The translations under genes were made by a program, and so were the position numbers. Positions 34,501-40,584 of a stretch of 64,000 bases of DNA are shown one piece after another. The notes below the pieces were generated by a model. The model saw only the letters and a list, made by a program, of their open reading frames with translations, made no database searches and had not been told where the DNA came from. The number at the start of each line of letters is the position of its first letter. Positions within the stretch are counted from its first letter, which is position 1. Source of the DNA: Trichuris trichiura (lineage: Eukaryota; Nematoda; Enoplea; Trichinellida; Trichuridae); contig JBAJFE010000023.1 in NCBI GenBank assembly GCA_037903355.1, positions 1,984,001-2,048,000 of the forward strand, given 5' to 3'.

Positions 34501-36495
34501 GAAAACTTGAAATTCTTGCGTAAGTATACAATGAACGGTTTGCACATTTTCGGTATTTATTAAACATGTGAAGTTTCATAACGCCGTTGCAAAGTCTTTC
34601 ATTTTCAGTTAACAGATAATTCGGAATAGTCCTTTATCGGTCGACAGCGTTAAGAGATAGTACTGCAAAGGACCGTTATTTTACCTGTTACGTTGATGAA
34701 GCAAAAGATTTTTCTCAACACTAAGTTAAAGCAAGAAATATACATGTATCAGTAAAATGGATATTATTCAATGGAAGCAAACAAGCAAACTGTACGAAAC
34801 AAAACCTTTTTTGTTTTCTTTCTCTCTTACCTTTGCCGAAGGCTCGATTTTCAGATGCCAAGGAATGTCATCGTTAGAATAAATAAACACATACAATACC
34901 GACAAGCTATTTGAAACAGAAGAAACTTGAGCATTAAGCATCATAGTCCGGCTTGGCATTTGTAGTCCAAGTGAATAAGGAAGTGGCTGAAAGCAGACGA
35001 CGTAATTAGCCACACAAAAAACTGATCTGTGCCATTCTTAAGGAAATTGGTAATTAAGGACTACAGTGACAGCTGCCAAATCGGTGTTGTAGGCCAACGA
35101 TACTTCGATACTGCGAAGTGCTGGCTTCTGTGCAATGAATAGCATGCTAAATAAAAAAACCGCCAAAGAGCATGCTTGCCGTCTAAATTTCTAGCGAATT
35201 GATATACGTGACTTAAGAAGGTATGCATAAGCTTTGTCAGCATGGAAAGGTGTTTTTACCAAGCTTCTCATGTTGGATTTTCCCACTATTTGCGAAACGT
35301 AGTCTCCGATGTCATTCCTTACTGTACGCACAAGACAATACTCAGCGTTTTGGCAACTAGAAAAAAGAAATGGATTCCATTCGGCAGTCAGTCTTAAAAC
35401 AAAAAGATTCAACAGCTTACTGGCTTAATGTACGCGCTTCAGCCTTGTACAAGTTAAAATCTCCATTCACAACCGCCATAGTGATCGGCCTGGCTGGCAA
35501 GGGAAGAACAAAATTGAACGATTGATTGTCGATGCTTAGCTGCAAATAGGAATCTTCATTTAGAATAAAAAATAGCTCGTACAACGTAGATAACCTGTAC
35601 ACGCCCGTTTTGGACTACTACTTTGGTTGCAAACATTCTTTCCGGTTCGGCTGTTACTTTCATGTCCTCATATTTAGCTGGACCAATCCATGTTTTATTA
35701 ATTAGGGAATTAATCATCCACAGCTACAAAGTGGTATTACAGCGACGAATAAAATTCGCCCAGCCGCAATGGAGACAAGTACACGTACCTTCGCGCCATA
35801 GTTTCCTGTAATACAGAAGGCAATGTCTTCTGGACCACGATAAAAGTCCAAGTAGGTTGCATTGAACGAACGTGAGAGTGCAGCTTCCATGTAAAGTTCT
35901 TGTCTATAGCCAGACCCGGTAAAGTTCACTACGTAGGGAATTGGCTGAAATGACGCCGGTTGAATTTTATGCCCATTTTGTTCTCGAACTTCCGAAATCC
36001 TAATTCGCTCTTGAAATAGCCTAACAAGCGTACGGTAATCCGTTTGTACTGCCCTTGCTAGATGCTATTAAGGACAAAACCGCCCTGGCGCTTCAACTGC
36101 TCGACTACCACTTAGTTCTAGATGCAGTGTAACAAGCAAAAACTCATCAAGAAAGTACCAGCAAACAATTTGCATATGCACAAATATTCACTATTCGCTT
36201 TTGCTGTCTTGTTGGCCCAGACAGCGAGCATGTGCTTAGGAATGGCTGCAAGGACAATGGACACTGGTGGCTGAATATGGATCGCCCCGTACCATTCTTA
36301 TTTTTTAACATATATTAAAAACTTTGCAAAGAACTCGTCGCTTCCATAAAACAATTAAAATAACAGACATCGGTCACGGAAGACAGAACCAAAGGGTTAA
36401 TAACTTTCACTTACTAAAGAATTTTTCTTAGATTGAATACTCCATGAGATGGAAAAAATAATACAGCAAAACAGAGCAACTGGAACGTTGCCCAT
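10051..36495 (-). CDS. Giant secreted protein with sixteen tandem galectin-like modules
   Basis: At least 65 exons on the minus strand code for about 2,680 residues. Order: signal-peptide exon (36415-36495), sixteen modules of three exons each, linker exons between modules, and a C-terminal exon (10051-10153, stop 10051-10053). Each module has an a exon (43-52 codons; a hydrophobic strand and a conserved W near its end, as in AWRL or VWHIRG), a b exon (40-43 codons; W-x-x-x-x-x-x-NG-x-W at the front, then G-x-x-F, ending V-x-DG-x-V-Q) and a c exon (37-39 codons; YLNG-x-x-V-x-x-Y-x-LPG then V-x-GD). This order of strands and the W, NG and GD landmarks match the second half of a galectin carbohydrate-recognition domain. 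Known galectins usually have one or two such domains. Splice phases are nearly invariant (a 0/0, b 0/0, c 0/2, linker 2/0). There is no transmembrane segment near the C-terminus, so secretion is inferred. The H-x-N-P-R ligand motif is absent and W-G-x-E-x-R survives only in part (module 9, VWEKR). Unresolved: the exon(s) between the signal peptide and module 1, and the linker between modules 6 and 7. Confidence 0.78.
10511..11011 (-). CDS. Galectin-like module 16
   Basis: Exons a 10880-11011 (44 codons, PLNLSNRESTVDIFL, APAARNFQIDMEIDD), b 10688-10813 (42, KWVLTSFIGGVWSRNISL, IRNDVVM) and c 10511-10629 (39 + 2 nt, FLLAGQKISSVYQLPG, AADGDLLS). The b exon uses a weak GTCACT donor. The C-terminal exon 10051-10153 (33 codons, ends EYAKPSEVF, stop TAG) follows in the correct phase and is hydrophilic, with no membrane anchor. 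Confidence 0.8.
11966..13021 (-). CDS. Galectin-like module 15
   Basis: Exons a 12866-13021 (52 codons, PLPSVDGRKNN, FMKLKFDNGAIWRLDIHL), b 12140-12259 (40, the most divergent b exon: KWTAKSTAGDV, VEYGVAQ, no NG-x-W) and c 11966-12084 (39 + 2 nt, IYLNGKQVATRFPLPG, FGGEIEKCEIS). The a/b intron is about 600 nt. The next exon, 11437-11590 (51 codons, FRITLNGRW then hydrophobic), is in the linker position but is longer and less charged than the others and has some b-like character. Confidence 0.78.
13636..14193 (-). CDS. Galectin-like module 14
   Basis: Exons a 14065-14193 (43 codons, the shortest a exon; AFKWNSTTVSML, LKPVQQLIIFYAEMD, AWTFGIDT), b 13818-13943 (42, TAIFRLRLNGAWQTAMKF, VENGTIE) and c 13636-13754 (39 + 2 nt, FTVFGKKIKPEVFLPA, WIDGADIKFTW). 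The linker exon is 13149-13236 (29 codons). A palindromic element (14417-14598) lies in the intron before exon a. Confidence 0.8.
14417..14598. mobile_element. Palindromic MITE-like element (family A)
   Basis: Inverted-repeat arms of about 70 bp run inward from AAGTTTTATTTCTTTATTTAC to GAAGCTTTCGGG and are separated by a short loop. The arms have diverged by a few bases. It lies in an intron of the large gene. The core GCTTTCGGG is shared with the other family A copies. Confidence 0.75.
15596..16110 (-). CDS. Galectin-like module 13
   Basis: Exons a 15964-16110 (49 codons, SLRTVRMVRKRLHS, INLLPNAKIVVVLVLM, AWKLHGNLRSK), b 15776-15901 (42, EWTFSLMVNGLWKKPLTF, IERDFVQ) and c 15596-15714 (39 + 2 nt, VTLDNRTVSPKYPMPK, FVKGDISKYS). 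For exon a I chose the GTACGC donor over an earlier GTCGAA because it keeps phase 0. The linker exon is 14927-15032 (35 codons, Lys/Ser-rich). Confidence 0.8.
17586..18106 (-). CDS. Galectin-like module 12
   Basis: Exons a 17963-18106 (48 codons, FALAPASYKFLR, TIWRLDANMQSR), b 17759-17884 (42, EWMLSSRINGAWKKQVKF, VEDGFAN) and c 17586-17704 (39 + 2 nt, LLLNNRTVLSKYPLPG, TVSGDIVSYS). The linker exon is 17024-17120 (32 codons, hydrophilic, ends SGDSGSRP). Introns are short (75-220 nt) within the module. Confidence 0.82.
18268..18315. repeat. One-armed remnant of palindromic family A
   Basis: Contains CGTTCGGAGCTTTCGGGTC and a partial GACCCGT-like end, with no matching second arm. It lies in the intron between linker 11-12 and module 12. 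Confidence 0.5.
19150..19240. repeat. Decayed copy of palindromic family A
   Basis: CGGAGTTTTGGGTTGTACCG and CTGTTCTCAGCGGTCGAG match the CGGAGCTTTCGGGTCGACCG...CTTCAGCGGT core of the intact copy at 29.7 kb with several changes. Confidence 0.45.
19365..20064 (-). CDS. Galectin-like module 11
   Basis: Exons a 19921-20064 (48 codons, LDPNQSPSRGTHV, SWRFNANLNSG), b 19547-19672 (42, VCTLSTLINGVWQKEMSF, KIDDRFVQ) and c 19365-19483 (39 + 2 nt, IFFGNKPISPKYEVLG, AEGDIETYS). The linker exon 18487-18574 (29 codons) is acidic. The intron between c and the linker carries a decayed remnant of the palindromic element (about 19150-19240). Confidence 0.8.
21250..21450. mobile_element. Palindromic MITE-like element (family A, diverged)
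   Basis: Arms of about 80 bp: AAAGGTTTTGCGCAGTGGAACCC on the left is mirrored by GGGTTCTACCGTGCAAAACCTTT on the right, and CTCTCTTG...CCTCATCA by TGATGAAGGGTCAAGAGAG. A 50-bp AT-rich centre separates them. It lies in the intron between module 10 and its linker. Confidence 0.75.
21562..22069 (-). CDS. Galectin-like module 10
   Basis: Exons a 21917-22069 (51 codons, LKPDAKKFQLYLETDDN, AWRLYAPLGSK), b 21728-21850 (41, DWMFGTFANGTWQKQKHF, VNDGIAT) and c 21562-21677 (38 + 2 nt, VYVDTHEMPVKYELPG). The first dozen codons of exon a read HYVPAHQQKK in the used frame. The +1 frame reads LRPGTPTKEVRST, which resembles the start of modules 6 and 8, so a small indel near the start of this exon is possible. 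The GD of the c exon has become DD. The linker exon is 20442-20538 (Ser/Thr-rich). Confidence 0.78.
23428..23963 (-). CDS. Galectin-like module 9
   Basis: Exons a 23811-23963 (51 codons, PILVTNTTESSNATK, ASRFQLDLTSN), b 23597-23722 (42, DWYFNTFADNVWEKRGPF, ARVKDGVAE) and c 23428-23546 (39 + 2 nt, LYLNERKLSPSYRLPG, TMSGDIQGRSI). The b exon keeps W-E-K-R, the best match in the array to the galectin W-G-x-E-x-R signature, so this module is the best candidate for retained sugar contact. The linker exon is 22884-23013 (43 codons, Gln/Glu/Ser-rich). Confidence 0.85.
24843..24992. mobile_element. Palindromic MITE-like element (family A, internally deleted)
   Basis: Perfect 20-bp terminal inverted repeats (ATGTTAGGTTTCTTTTACGG) enclose an inner palindrome (GCGGTATTAAATGATGTCATTTAATACCGC) and a one-sided CCTGAAAGCTCCGG core, so one arm has lost its core. 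It lies in the intron before module 9. Confidence 0.78.
25471..25537. repeat. (CT)n microsatellite, 67 bp
   Basis: An uninterrupted TC/CT dinucleotide run in the intron between module 8 and its linker exon. Confidence 0.97.
26039..26580 (-). CDS. Galectin-like module 8
   Basis: Exons a 26428-26580 (51 codons, LPPTPKELRTNDTG, AWTMRVDLEKN), b 26217-26342 (42, TFTCGVLVEGKWHKKF, KLENGTVQ) and c 26039-26157 (39 + 2 nt, VFLNGTTKSPEVTLPG, ALIGNVVSHG). The GD of the c exon is replaced by GN. The linker exon is 25185-25287 (34 codons, SEQRLKKSLESESPQEEVDG; acidic). The intron after c is about 750 nt; the one after the linker is about 1.2 kb and contains the palindrome at 24843-24992. Confidence 0.82.
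27509..28026 (-). CDS. Galectin-like module 7
   Basis: Exons a 27874-28026 (51 codons, PVAIADDSAPSNKTK, LKPEAKRFHMKV, AWRLVADLGKD), b 27692-27817 (42, EWNYSTLIDETWVNRGSF) and c 27509-27627 (39 + 2 nt, FYLDDRKVTPWYSMPG, ELSGDVEKR). Two linker exons follow: 27185-27310 (very acidic: DEIVWHDDDEIEIN, ends in phase 2) and 26777-26864 (29 codons, ends in phase 0). This is the only place where two linkers can be placed with confidence. Confidence 0.8.
29090..29135. repeat. Remnant of palindromic family A
   Basis: ATTCCGAGCTTTTAGGCATC and CCCCGTCGTCAGCG resemble one arm of the family A core. No second arm is visible. Confidence 0.4.
29383..30120 (-). CDS. Galectin-like module 6
   Basis: Exons a 29971-30120 (50 codons, LPPVPETKEGSDER, GAKEFEVDL, KLWTIRIVLEKE), b 29547-29672 (42, TWTVGSLVKGVWRRN) and c 29383-29495 (37 + 2 nt, AFVDKIGNNLKLQLPEK, VKGDVIARE). 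It is the first module of the second type. The a/b intron holds a near-perfect 196-bp palindrome at 29739-29934. I could not place the following linker exon between 29383 and 28026 with correct phases (it must add one base to a codon and end in phase 0). Confidence 0.75.
29739..29934. mobile_element. Near-perfect palindromic MITE-like element (family A)
   Basis: The two arms (about 90 bp each) begin CATAATGCAAAGGTTTTATT, pass through CTCGTTTTAACGCGTGTAAA and CGGAGCTTTCGGGTCGACCG, and differ at only a few positions, with a short central spacer. A 15-bp sequence AAAACTTCCGTTAAA occurs on each side (29697-29711 and 29930-29944). It lies in the a/b intron of module 6. Confidence 0.85.
30811..31316 (-). 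CDS. Galectin-like module 5
   Basis: Exons a 31164-31316 (51 codons, SLPITTKFEEPQ to LVWYIRGVYENK), b 30979-31104 (42, TWVLNSQIENDLPVKRY) and c 30811-30926 (38 + 2 nt, ATIDNQTIYDIVDL, TVDGDFTLYEI). This is the last module of the IDNQ type. The linker exon 30518-30635 (118 nt) is hydrophilic (DPLATKRGVPGTDNTQPAAH and onward) and looks disordered. Confidence 0.8.
32009..32516 (-). CDS. Galectin-like module 4
   Basis: Exons a 32364-32516 (51 codons, ALPFWLPFKLPSA to IVWHFRGYYDSK), b 32181-32306 (42, LWVLNWKRKSLW, KTFNVTVIMNGGYVE) and c 32009-32127 (39 + 2 nt, RFGNQTIYDFRDLP, LIHGDFLL). The linker exon is 31866-31941, the shortest of the set (76 nt; SDDADEDAGRQKR then a tryptophan-containing end). 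Confidence 0.8.
32932..33430 (-). CDS. Galectin-like module 3
   Basis: Exons a 33278-33430 (51 codons, ALPHRAHFAKF to VVWHIRGDYANS), b 33100-33225 (42, RWVLNSWIDQKW, MFNVT-type strand as RLFNVTIKIEDGKVI) and c 32932-33050 (39 + 2 nt, TTIDNQTIVDNV, VEGDFFLHGAE). The linker is 32764-32863: one G completes the codon, then 33 codons rich in E, R and K, ending at a GTGAGC donor in phase 0. All joins keep frame. Confidence 0.8.
33754..34986 (-). CDS. Galectin-like module 2
   Basis: Exons a 34831-34986 (52 codons, PLPYSLGLQM to PWHLKIEPSAK), b 33919-34044 (42, YKVNGKWKLQRTVNMTV) and c 33754-33869 (38 + 2 nt, TVDNQIIYDVLP). The a/b intron is unusually long (about 790 nt) because it contains a 410-bp palindromic element at 34153-34562. 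Sequons NMT, NVT (twice) and N-x-T in c suggest N-glycosylation. The linker exon is 33589-33685 (acidic and basic, no hydrophobic core). Confidence 0.75.
34153..34562. mobile_element. Palindromic element family B, copy 1
   Basis: Terminal inverted repeats: TAATAATTACGGAAAACGTAC at the left is mirrored by CATTTTCGGTATTTATTA at the right. The arms continue inward (CGATCGCAAACACAGGCCCTATG against CATAGGGTCTCTATTTGTGATTG) to a centre near 34350. It is about 410 bp and non-coding. Related to the copy at 62701-63052. Confidence 0.78.
35421..35944 (-). CDS. Galectin-like module 1
   Basis: Exons a 35789-35944 (52 codons), b 35595-35723 (43) and c 35421-35539 (39 + 2 nt). The a exon starts PIPYVVNFTGSG and ends with PEDIAFCITGNYGAK, the closest in the array to the galectin 'DIALH' strand, but without H-x-N-P-R. 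The b exon reads LWMINSLINKTW and ends QNGRVQ. The c exon has SIDNQSFNFVLPLP and VVNGDFNLYKAE. A linker exon at 35260-35356 (97 nt, cysteine-containing) follows. A further 63-nt open stretch at 35065-35127 with splice-like ends may be an extra linker exon. Confidence 0.72.
36415..36495 (-). CDS. Signal-peptide exon of the giant galectin-like gene
   Basis: 27 codons from ATG (36493-36495) to a GTAAGTG donor, ending in phase 0. The sequence MGNVPVALFCCIIFSIS followed by polar residues is a typical signal peptide. The next exon is uncertain. An open stretch starting after CATATTCAG at 36270 (beginning PPVSIVLAA) fits the phase but has no clear donor, and a 24-nt candidate lies closer to module 1. 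Confidence 0.6.
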
Positions 36496-36532
36496 GCTGA
36501 CAGTTATGCGACTTTTAGCTCGCGTTGAGAAA

Positions 36533-36543
36533 CCTTAAATAGG
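36533..36543 (-). promoter_or_regulatory. TATA-like element upstream of the giant gene
   Basis: Read on the minus strand, CCTATTTAAGG lies about 40 nt before the ATG of the signal-peptide exon. It is the only TATA-like run close to the start. Spacing to the ATG leaves room for only a very short 5' UTR. Confidence 0.3.
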
Positions 36544-37096
36544 AGATTCCATTTGCGCCATTTATGTAAGGTCAAACACATTTAATGCGCGCTGCCGCTA
36601 AACGAACCAACGTACAAAGGCAACTTTCTTATTCTCAATAGTGACGGAATGGTGTCTGCAAGAGATATACAATCAGGTGAATATTTTTGAATAGCCGACT
36701 TTCGAATTTCTTCGCCATTTGAATTTCAGTTGCGCGGCTGAATTAGACGGCAATTCGTGTAGCCTTGTTCAGGACACGTTGGTTACTTTGGATTCGTTTA
36801 TTCATTTGAACAAATTCAGAGACACTGAAGCAGGAATTAGACATGCCTTAAAAGCCCTGAATTCCTTCGTAAAGAACAAAGCTAGTTCAACGTAACCAAC
36901 AAGCTCTCAATGTGAAAATTTACATACCTGTTAAAAAGCATCCGACACTTTTTCAAAATTGACTACCTAATAAAAGGGTGGGTGTTCCTTTCACCTTCCC
37001 CTTTTATACACCTTTCTCAGTTTGCTTTTCCTCTTTAGTGACGTGCCGTACTGAAATAAGCCTTAACGCGTAAAATTTTGACGCTGACTTTAAGCA

Positions 37097-37360
37097 ATGC
37101 GTGTGATTCTTCTTCACGCCTTCCTATTGCTAGTTCAGCTCATTTCAGTCCCTAAATTAAAATTTTCGGCAGATACAGCAGATATATTTTCAGCTTTACT
37201 AACTTTCGCTTTTGCGAAACTCAGCTTGTCGCTACCAAAATCTACTAAACATGGACGAAAATACTACAATAGCACGAGAAGACAATGCTGCACAAACGTC
37301 ACTCGACAATTACGAAGCATGGTGTTTCATAGCGCTTTCGCAGCAACTGTGCAACAGTAG
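37097..37360 (+). CDS. Possible short secreted protein, unrecognised
   Basis: An 87-codon frame from ATG 37097. The first ~20 residues (MRVILLHAFLLLVQLISV) are a good signal-peptide shape. The remainder is basic and contains one CC pair (RRQCC). A CTTTTATACA TATA-like sequence lies about 90 nt upstream. No splice sites clearly extend it and no family is recognised. It could be a chance open frame. Confidence 0.25.
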   Translation: MRVILLHAFLLLVQLISVPKLKFSADTADIFSALLTFAFAKLSLSLPKSTKHGRKYYNSTRRQCCTNVTRQLRSMVFHSAFAATVQQ

Positions 37361-38150
37361 ATGGAAATGAATCTTTTTCAAGAAAGTTTCGCTAACACTG
37401 ATGCTGCTGCAATGATCGCAAAAGAATAGGACATTAATTTTAAAACAGAACGCGGGTATAAAACAGGCATACACAAAGTTTCGAGTGGATACACAGAACT
37501 GTACGGTAATAAACGGTCGAAGCCGGACAGTATATAATATCTTAACCATTCCGTTTCAGGAGAAGCATAAACCTGTGCCCGTCTACGTCCAAGCATGCAA
37601 GCAAGCGGCTAAAACATTAATGATCTCCCTGTCTCTTCTCTACCTCAGCCTTACTGTTTTCCTCACTGCAGTAAACGAAACCGCGCTGTACATAACACGA
37701 TATTTGCACTGTAGAACCGTTTTTTTATTGCAAGGTTGCAGCTTTCCCTATGGGCTAATGTTCTATTCTGCATTTTTAATGATATTTCATGACCTCGTCA
37801 TTTTGTCGAGTTATTTTATGGGTCTGGGAGTGATCACATGCTAGCTTATAGCAATCACTTCATCGCTTTAAAATCATTTCCCCAGACCGCACCGGCTATC
37901 GTAAAGCGGGGGAATATCAGTATTAAATGCATGGGTAATAATGGATTATGCGCACACGTGATTATGAAACATAGCTTACTAAACGTTTCTAAGCGACGGA
38001 ACAACCGACCGGCTACTGCTCGTGCTGAAGGTGGAACCCAGTTCACTCTTTAAGCAGAAGTTTTTGGCCTTCCTCTTTTCTTCTTTCCAATGAACTTGAA
38101 AATAGACTCATTCGGACAAACTTATGAAGAATAACAACCCTAATCTCACC

Positions 38151-38152
<2 letters not shown>

Positions 38153-38233
<81 letters not shown>
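38153..38233. repeat. (TTA)n microsatellite, 81 bp
   Basis: An uninterrupted trinucleotide run of about 27 units, ending before AAGTTTATTT. Confidence 0.97.
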
Positions 38234-38234
<1 letters not shown>

Positions 38235-38949
38235 GTTTATTTACAGAATAATCCACTCATAAAGATCTTTCCCCTATTTATTTGTACAGCCAGTATCTGT
38301 AAACTAAATGAGGTAACTGTTCTACCAATTGGACAGACGCGGGAAGTTAACGTGTTCGAAAGCATTCTGAGCGCTTCAGTTCCGCTCTCAGCAAGATGGA
38401 TAAACTCCTAGTCATTCCTGCTGACGACAGACAGCGGTGGTTACCAGAAGCGTCGCGAATAGGACAATGTTCAAACAAATAAACAGCCAGCATTCCAGAA
38501 AAGTATTCGTTAATAAGATTCGGTACAAAGAATTTATGAATCTTGTACTAACAATTTCAGTTTTAGTCTATTTTAAACCTATCTGCAACATGCTGCCACA
38601 TCTAAGCAATCGCATAATACAAACATTGGCTTCCGAGTTACAGTACGTGATAAAAAGGTCTGACACCACATAAGAAATGCCAGTTGGAAAACTTAAGCTT
38701 TTACAAGTATCAAAAACGTAGCACTACGTAATGAATGCAAAACAATGGCCCAGTAACCAAAAAACTGCCGAACTCAGCTTGAGCCGTATTTGCAAAACTT
38801 TCGTCGCAATAACACGTTTATGGCGACACTAGCAATCAATGAAATATACTTAATGAAAACTTTTTCGGTTATAGCCAGTATGAATGCCTGTCCAGCAAGG
38901 AATATATCATTGAGTCGAACTCATTAATATAAATGAGTAGAAAATTAAC

Positions 38950-39159
38950 CTCGTAGCACTAAGATGAGATAAGAAAAGACCAACATGTACTAATTGCGGA
39001 CGGCAATTGTCATTGCCAAGAATGGGAACGAAGTTGTTAATATTATAGCCATATAAGCTCTCGTTGTCCAAATGAACGGCACGAAAGTTAAGAGAGAAAC
39101 CTGACTGAATTCGTTCTCGCACTCCATTAGCTTTAAAATTGCCTTCCCATAAAGGCAAC
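38950..39159 (-). pseudogene. Orphan galectin-type exon
   Basis: Read on the minus strand after the acceptor TAAAATTCAG, the frame gives LPLWEGNFKANGVRERIQ, then SGFSLNFRAVHLDNES, LYGYNINNFVPI and QLVHVGLFLS, up to a GTTAATTT donor. This looks like the first half of an ordinary galectin domain (the 'f..G..L.f' and 'F.INL' strands), more so than the a exons of the array. No partner exon with W-G-x-E-x-R is visible on either side, so I call it an orphan or decayed exon. Resemblance is by eye only. Confidence 0.35.
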
Positions 39160-40471
39160 CTGAATTTTAAGAGCTTCCAATTAACTAGCCATTCAAGAAA
39201 CTATCGCAACGAAAAGAGCAACTCTTACGAGAGTCAGTAACGCATATCAATTTGCAGTCTTCCAATTTAAGCGCAAAGAATAAAACCTAAACGACGTTCT
39301 GAACAATTATCCTGATCGTAAACACTATCGCTCAGAATCGCTGAGAGAAAAAAGTTTCCCTCCATTTGAACATAAACACTGGAACTGCTTCTTGCACGAT
39401 ACTGCTGACGAAGTTTGTTGATGCACTCCTGTTTTTGGGACTGAAGGCAATGTTTACGTCAACAGAAACAGTGATGTGGTATTGCGTATTATATTTTCAT
39501 TAAGGGCTGTGGGGAAAAATTGAAATCCTAAAAGAGAAAGCTTCGGAGCCGAAAGGCTTTTTTAAAGCACGTATATTCCTTTTTCGGCAATGGTAAAAAA
39601 AATGTTAAATGTAGCACTAGCGCGGAATACTCAAAAATCAGTTGCAAAGAGTTTGCCCACGATAAAGGAAAACGAAAATTTTTGCCATATAACAAAAAAC
39701 AAAGCAATTCTACGAGTATCAATGTATGTCGTCAGTGGATTATGATAAAGCACGCAAAAAAATAAAGCCGTATTAGGATGAACACTAAAATTATACGCTT
39801 AAGCGAACAAACGCTTTACTTAATAGGGTAAACATTAAATACGGTTAAATGAATAAACGCTCTACATTTACCAAATTAACAAGGGAACGTCGTCCACTTT
39901 TAAAAATTAAAAAACAGTATGCCAACGGCCTTTCATGAAAAAAATTAAAGGAAATTTGTGCGCCGAACGAATCTAAGAAACGTAATCCTAAACCTGCGGA
40001 GCCAAAATAGACGTAGCCAATAATTTACAACTTAAATACTGCGGCAATCAAGCGGACAGAGTCCTTTCTGCGTAGAATTATCGCTACAAACAATTCTTTC
40101 ATTGGTTCAACATCGCTGGCAAGCAATTATTCAAAGTAACGCGTCTCGCCTCAAATATTCTCATTAATTAAAGTTATTTGAACGGCCGAAACGGTGCTGT
40201 AGGTTATCGAGCAAGTTTAAATTAAGACAGACGCACATCAGTCAAGTAACAATCGAAACAAATTCCACTGATCAACCCTACTTACTACGCAACTAAACGA
40301 TACCTAAGCGAGCTCGCTTAGACGCAATAACTTTGAACTCGCAGAAGAAAGTAACAAGACTAGAACTTCGAATGACAAGTTGACGGTAAATTTTAACATA
40401 TTCCTGCGATTCACGGCTCTTCATAAATTGCATTAACACATTAGAATTGCAACCAGACCTGAAAACGCTTA

Positions 40472-40477
40472 TTTATT
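40472..40477 (-). promoter_or_regulatory. Polyadenylation signal of the GPCR at 40585
   Basis: AATAAA on the minus strand, 108 nt beyond the stop codon. Confidence 0.4.
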
Positions 40478-40584
40478 CGCGTTCATTCATTTGTTGCGAC
40501 AACGCGTAAAACAAGTGAAAAAAGTGCTCGACGGAATTTCTCAAACTTGTATAATTACCAGATGGAATCAATGGCACACCTTTC

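Larger units (their letters stand above)
36600..40584. other. Intergenic region between the array and the second GPCR
   Basis: Contains a TTA microsatellite, an orphan galectin-type exon near 39 kb and two weak plus-strand open frames. One, at 37097-37360, starts with ATG and a signal-peptide-like MRVILLHAFLLLVQLISV. The other, at 37485-37844, has several hydrophobic stretches and begins after a good acceptor (CCGTTTCAG). I cannot join them or assign a family. The rest shows nothing. Confidence 0.4.

Noticed and set aside
35065..35127. 63-nt open stretch between linker 1-2 and module 2 with splice-like ends
   Set aside because: Phase is compatible, but no other module has an equivalent and a stop follows close by, so I left it out of the main model.
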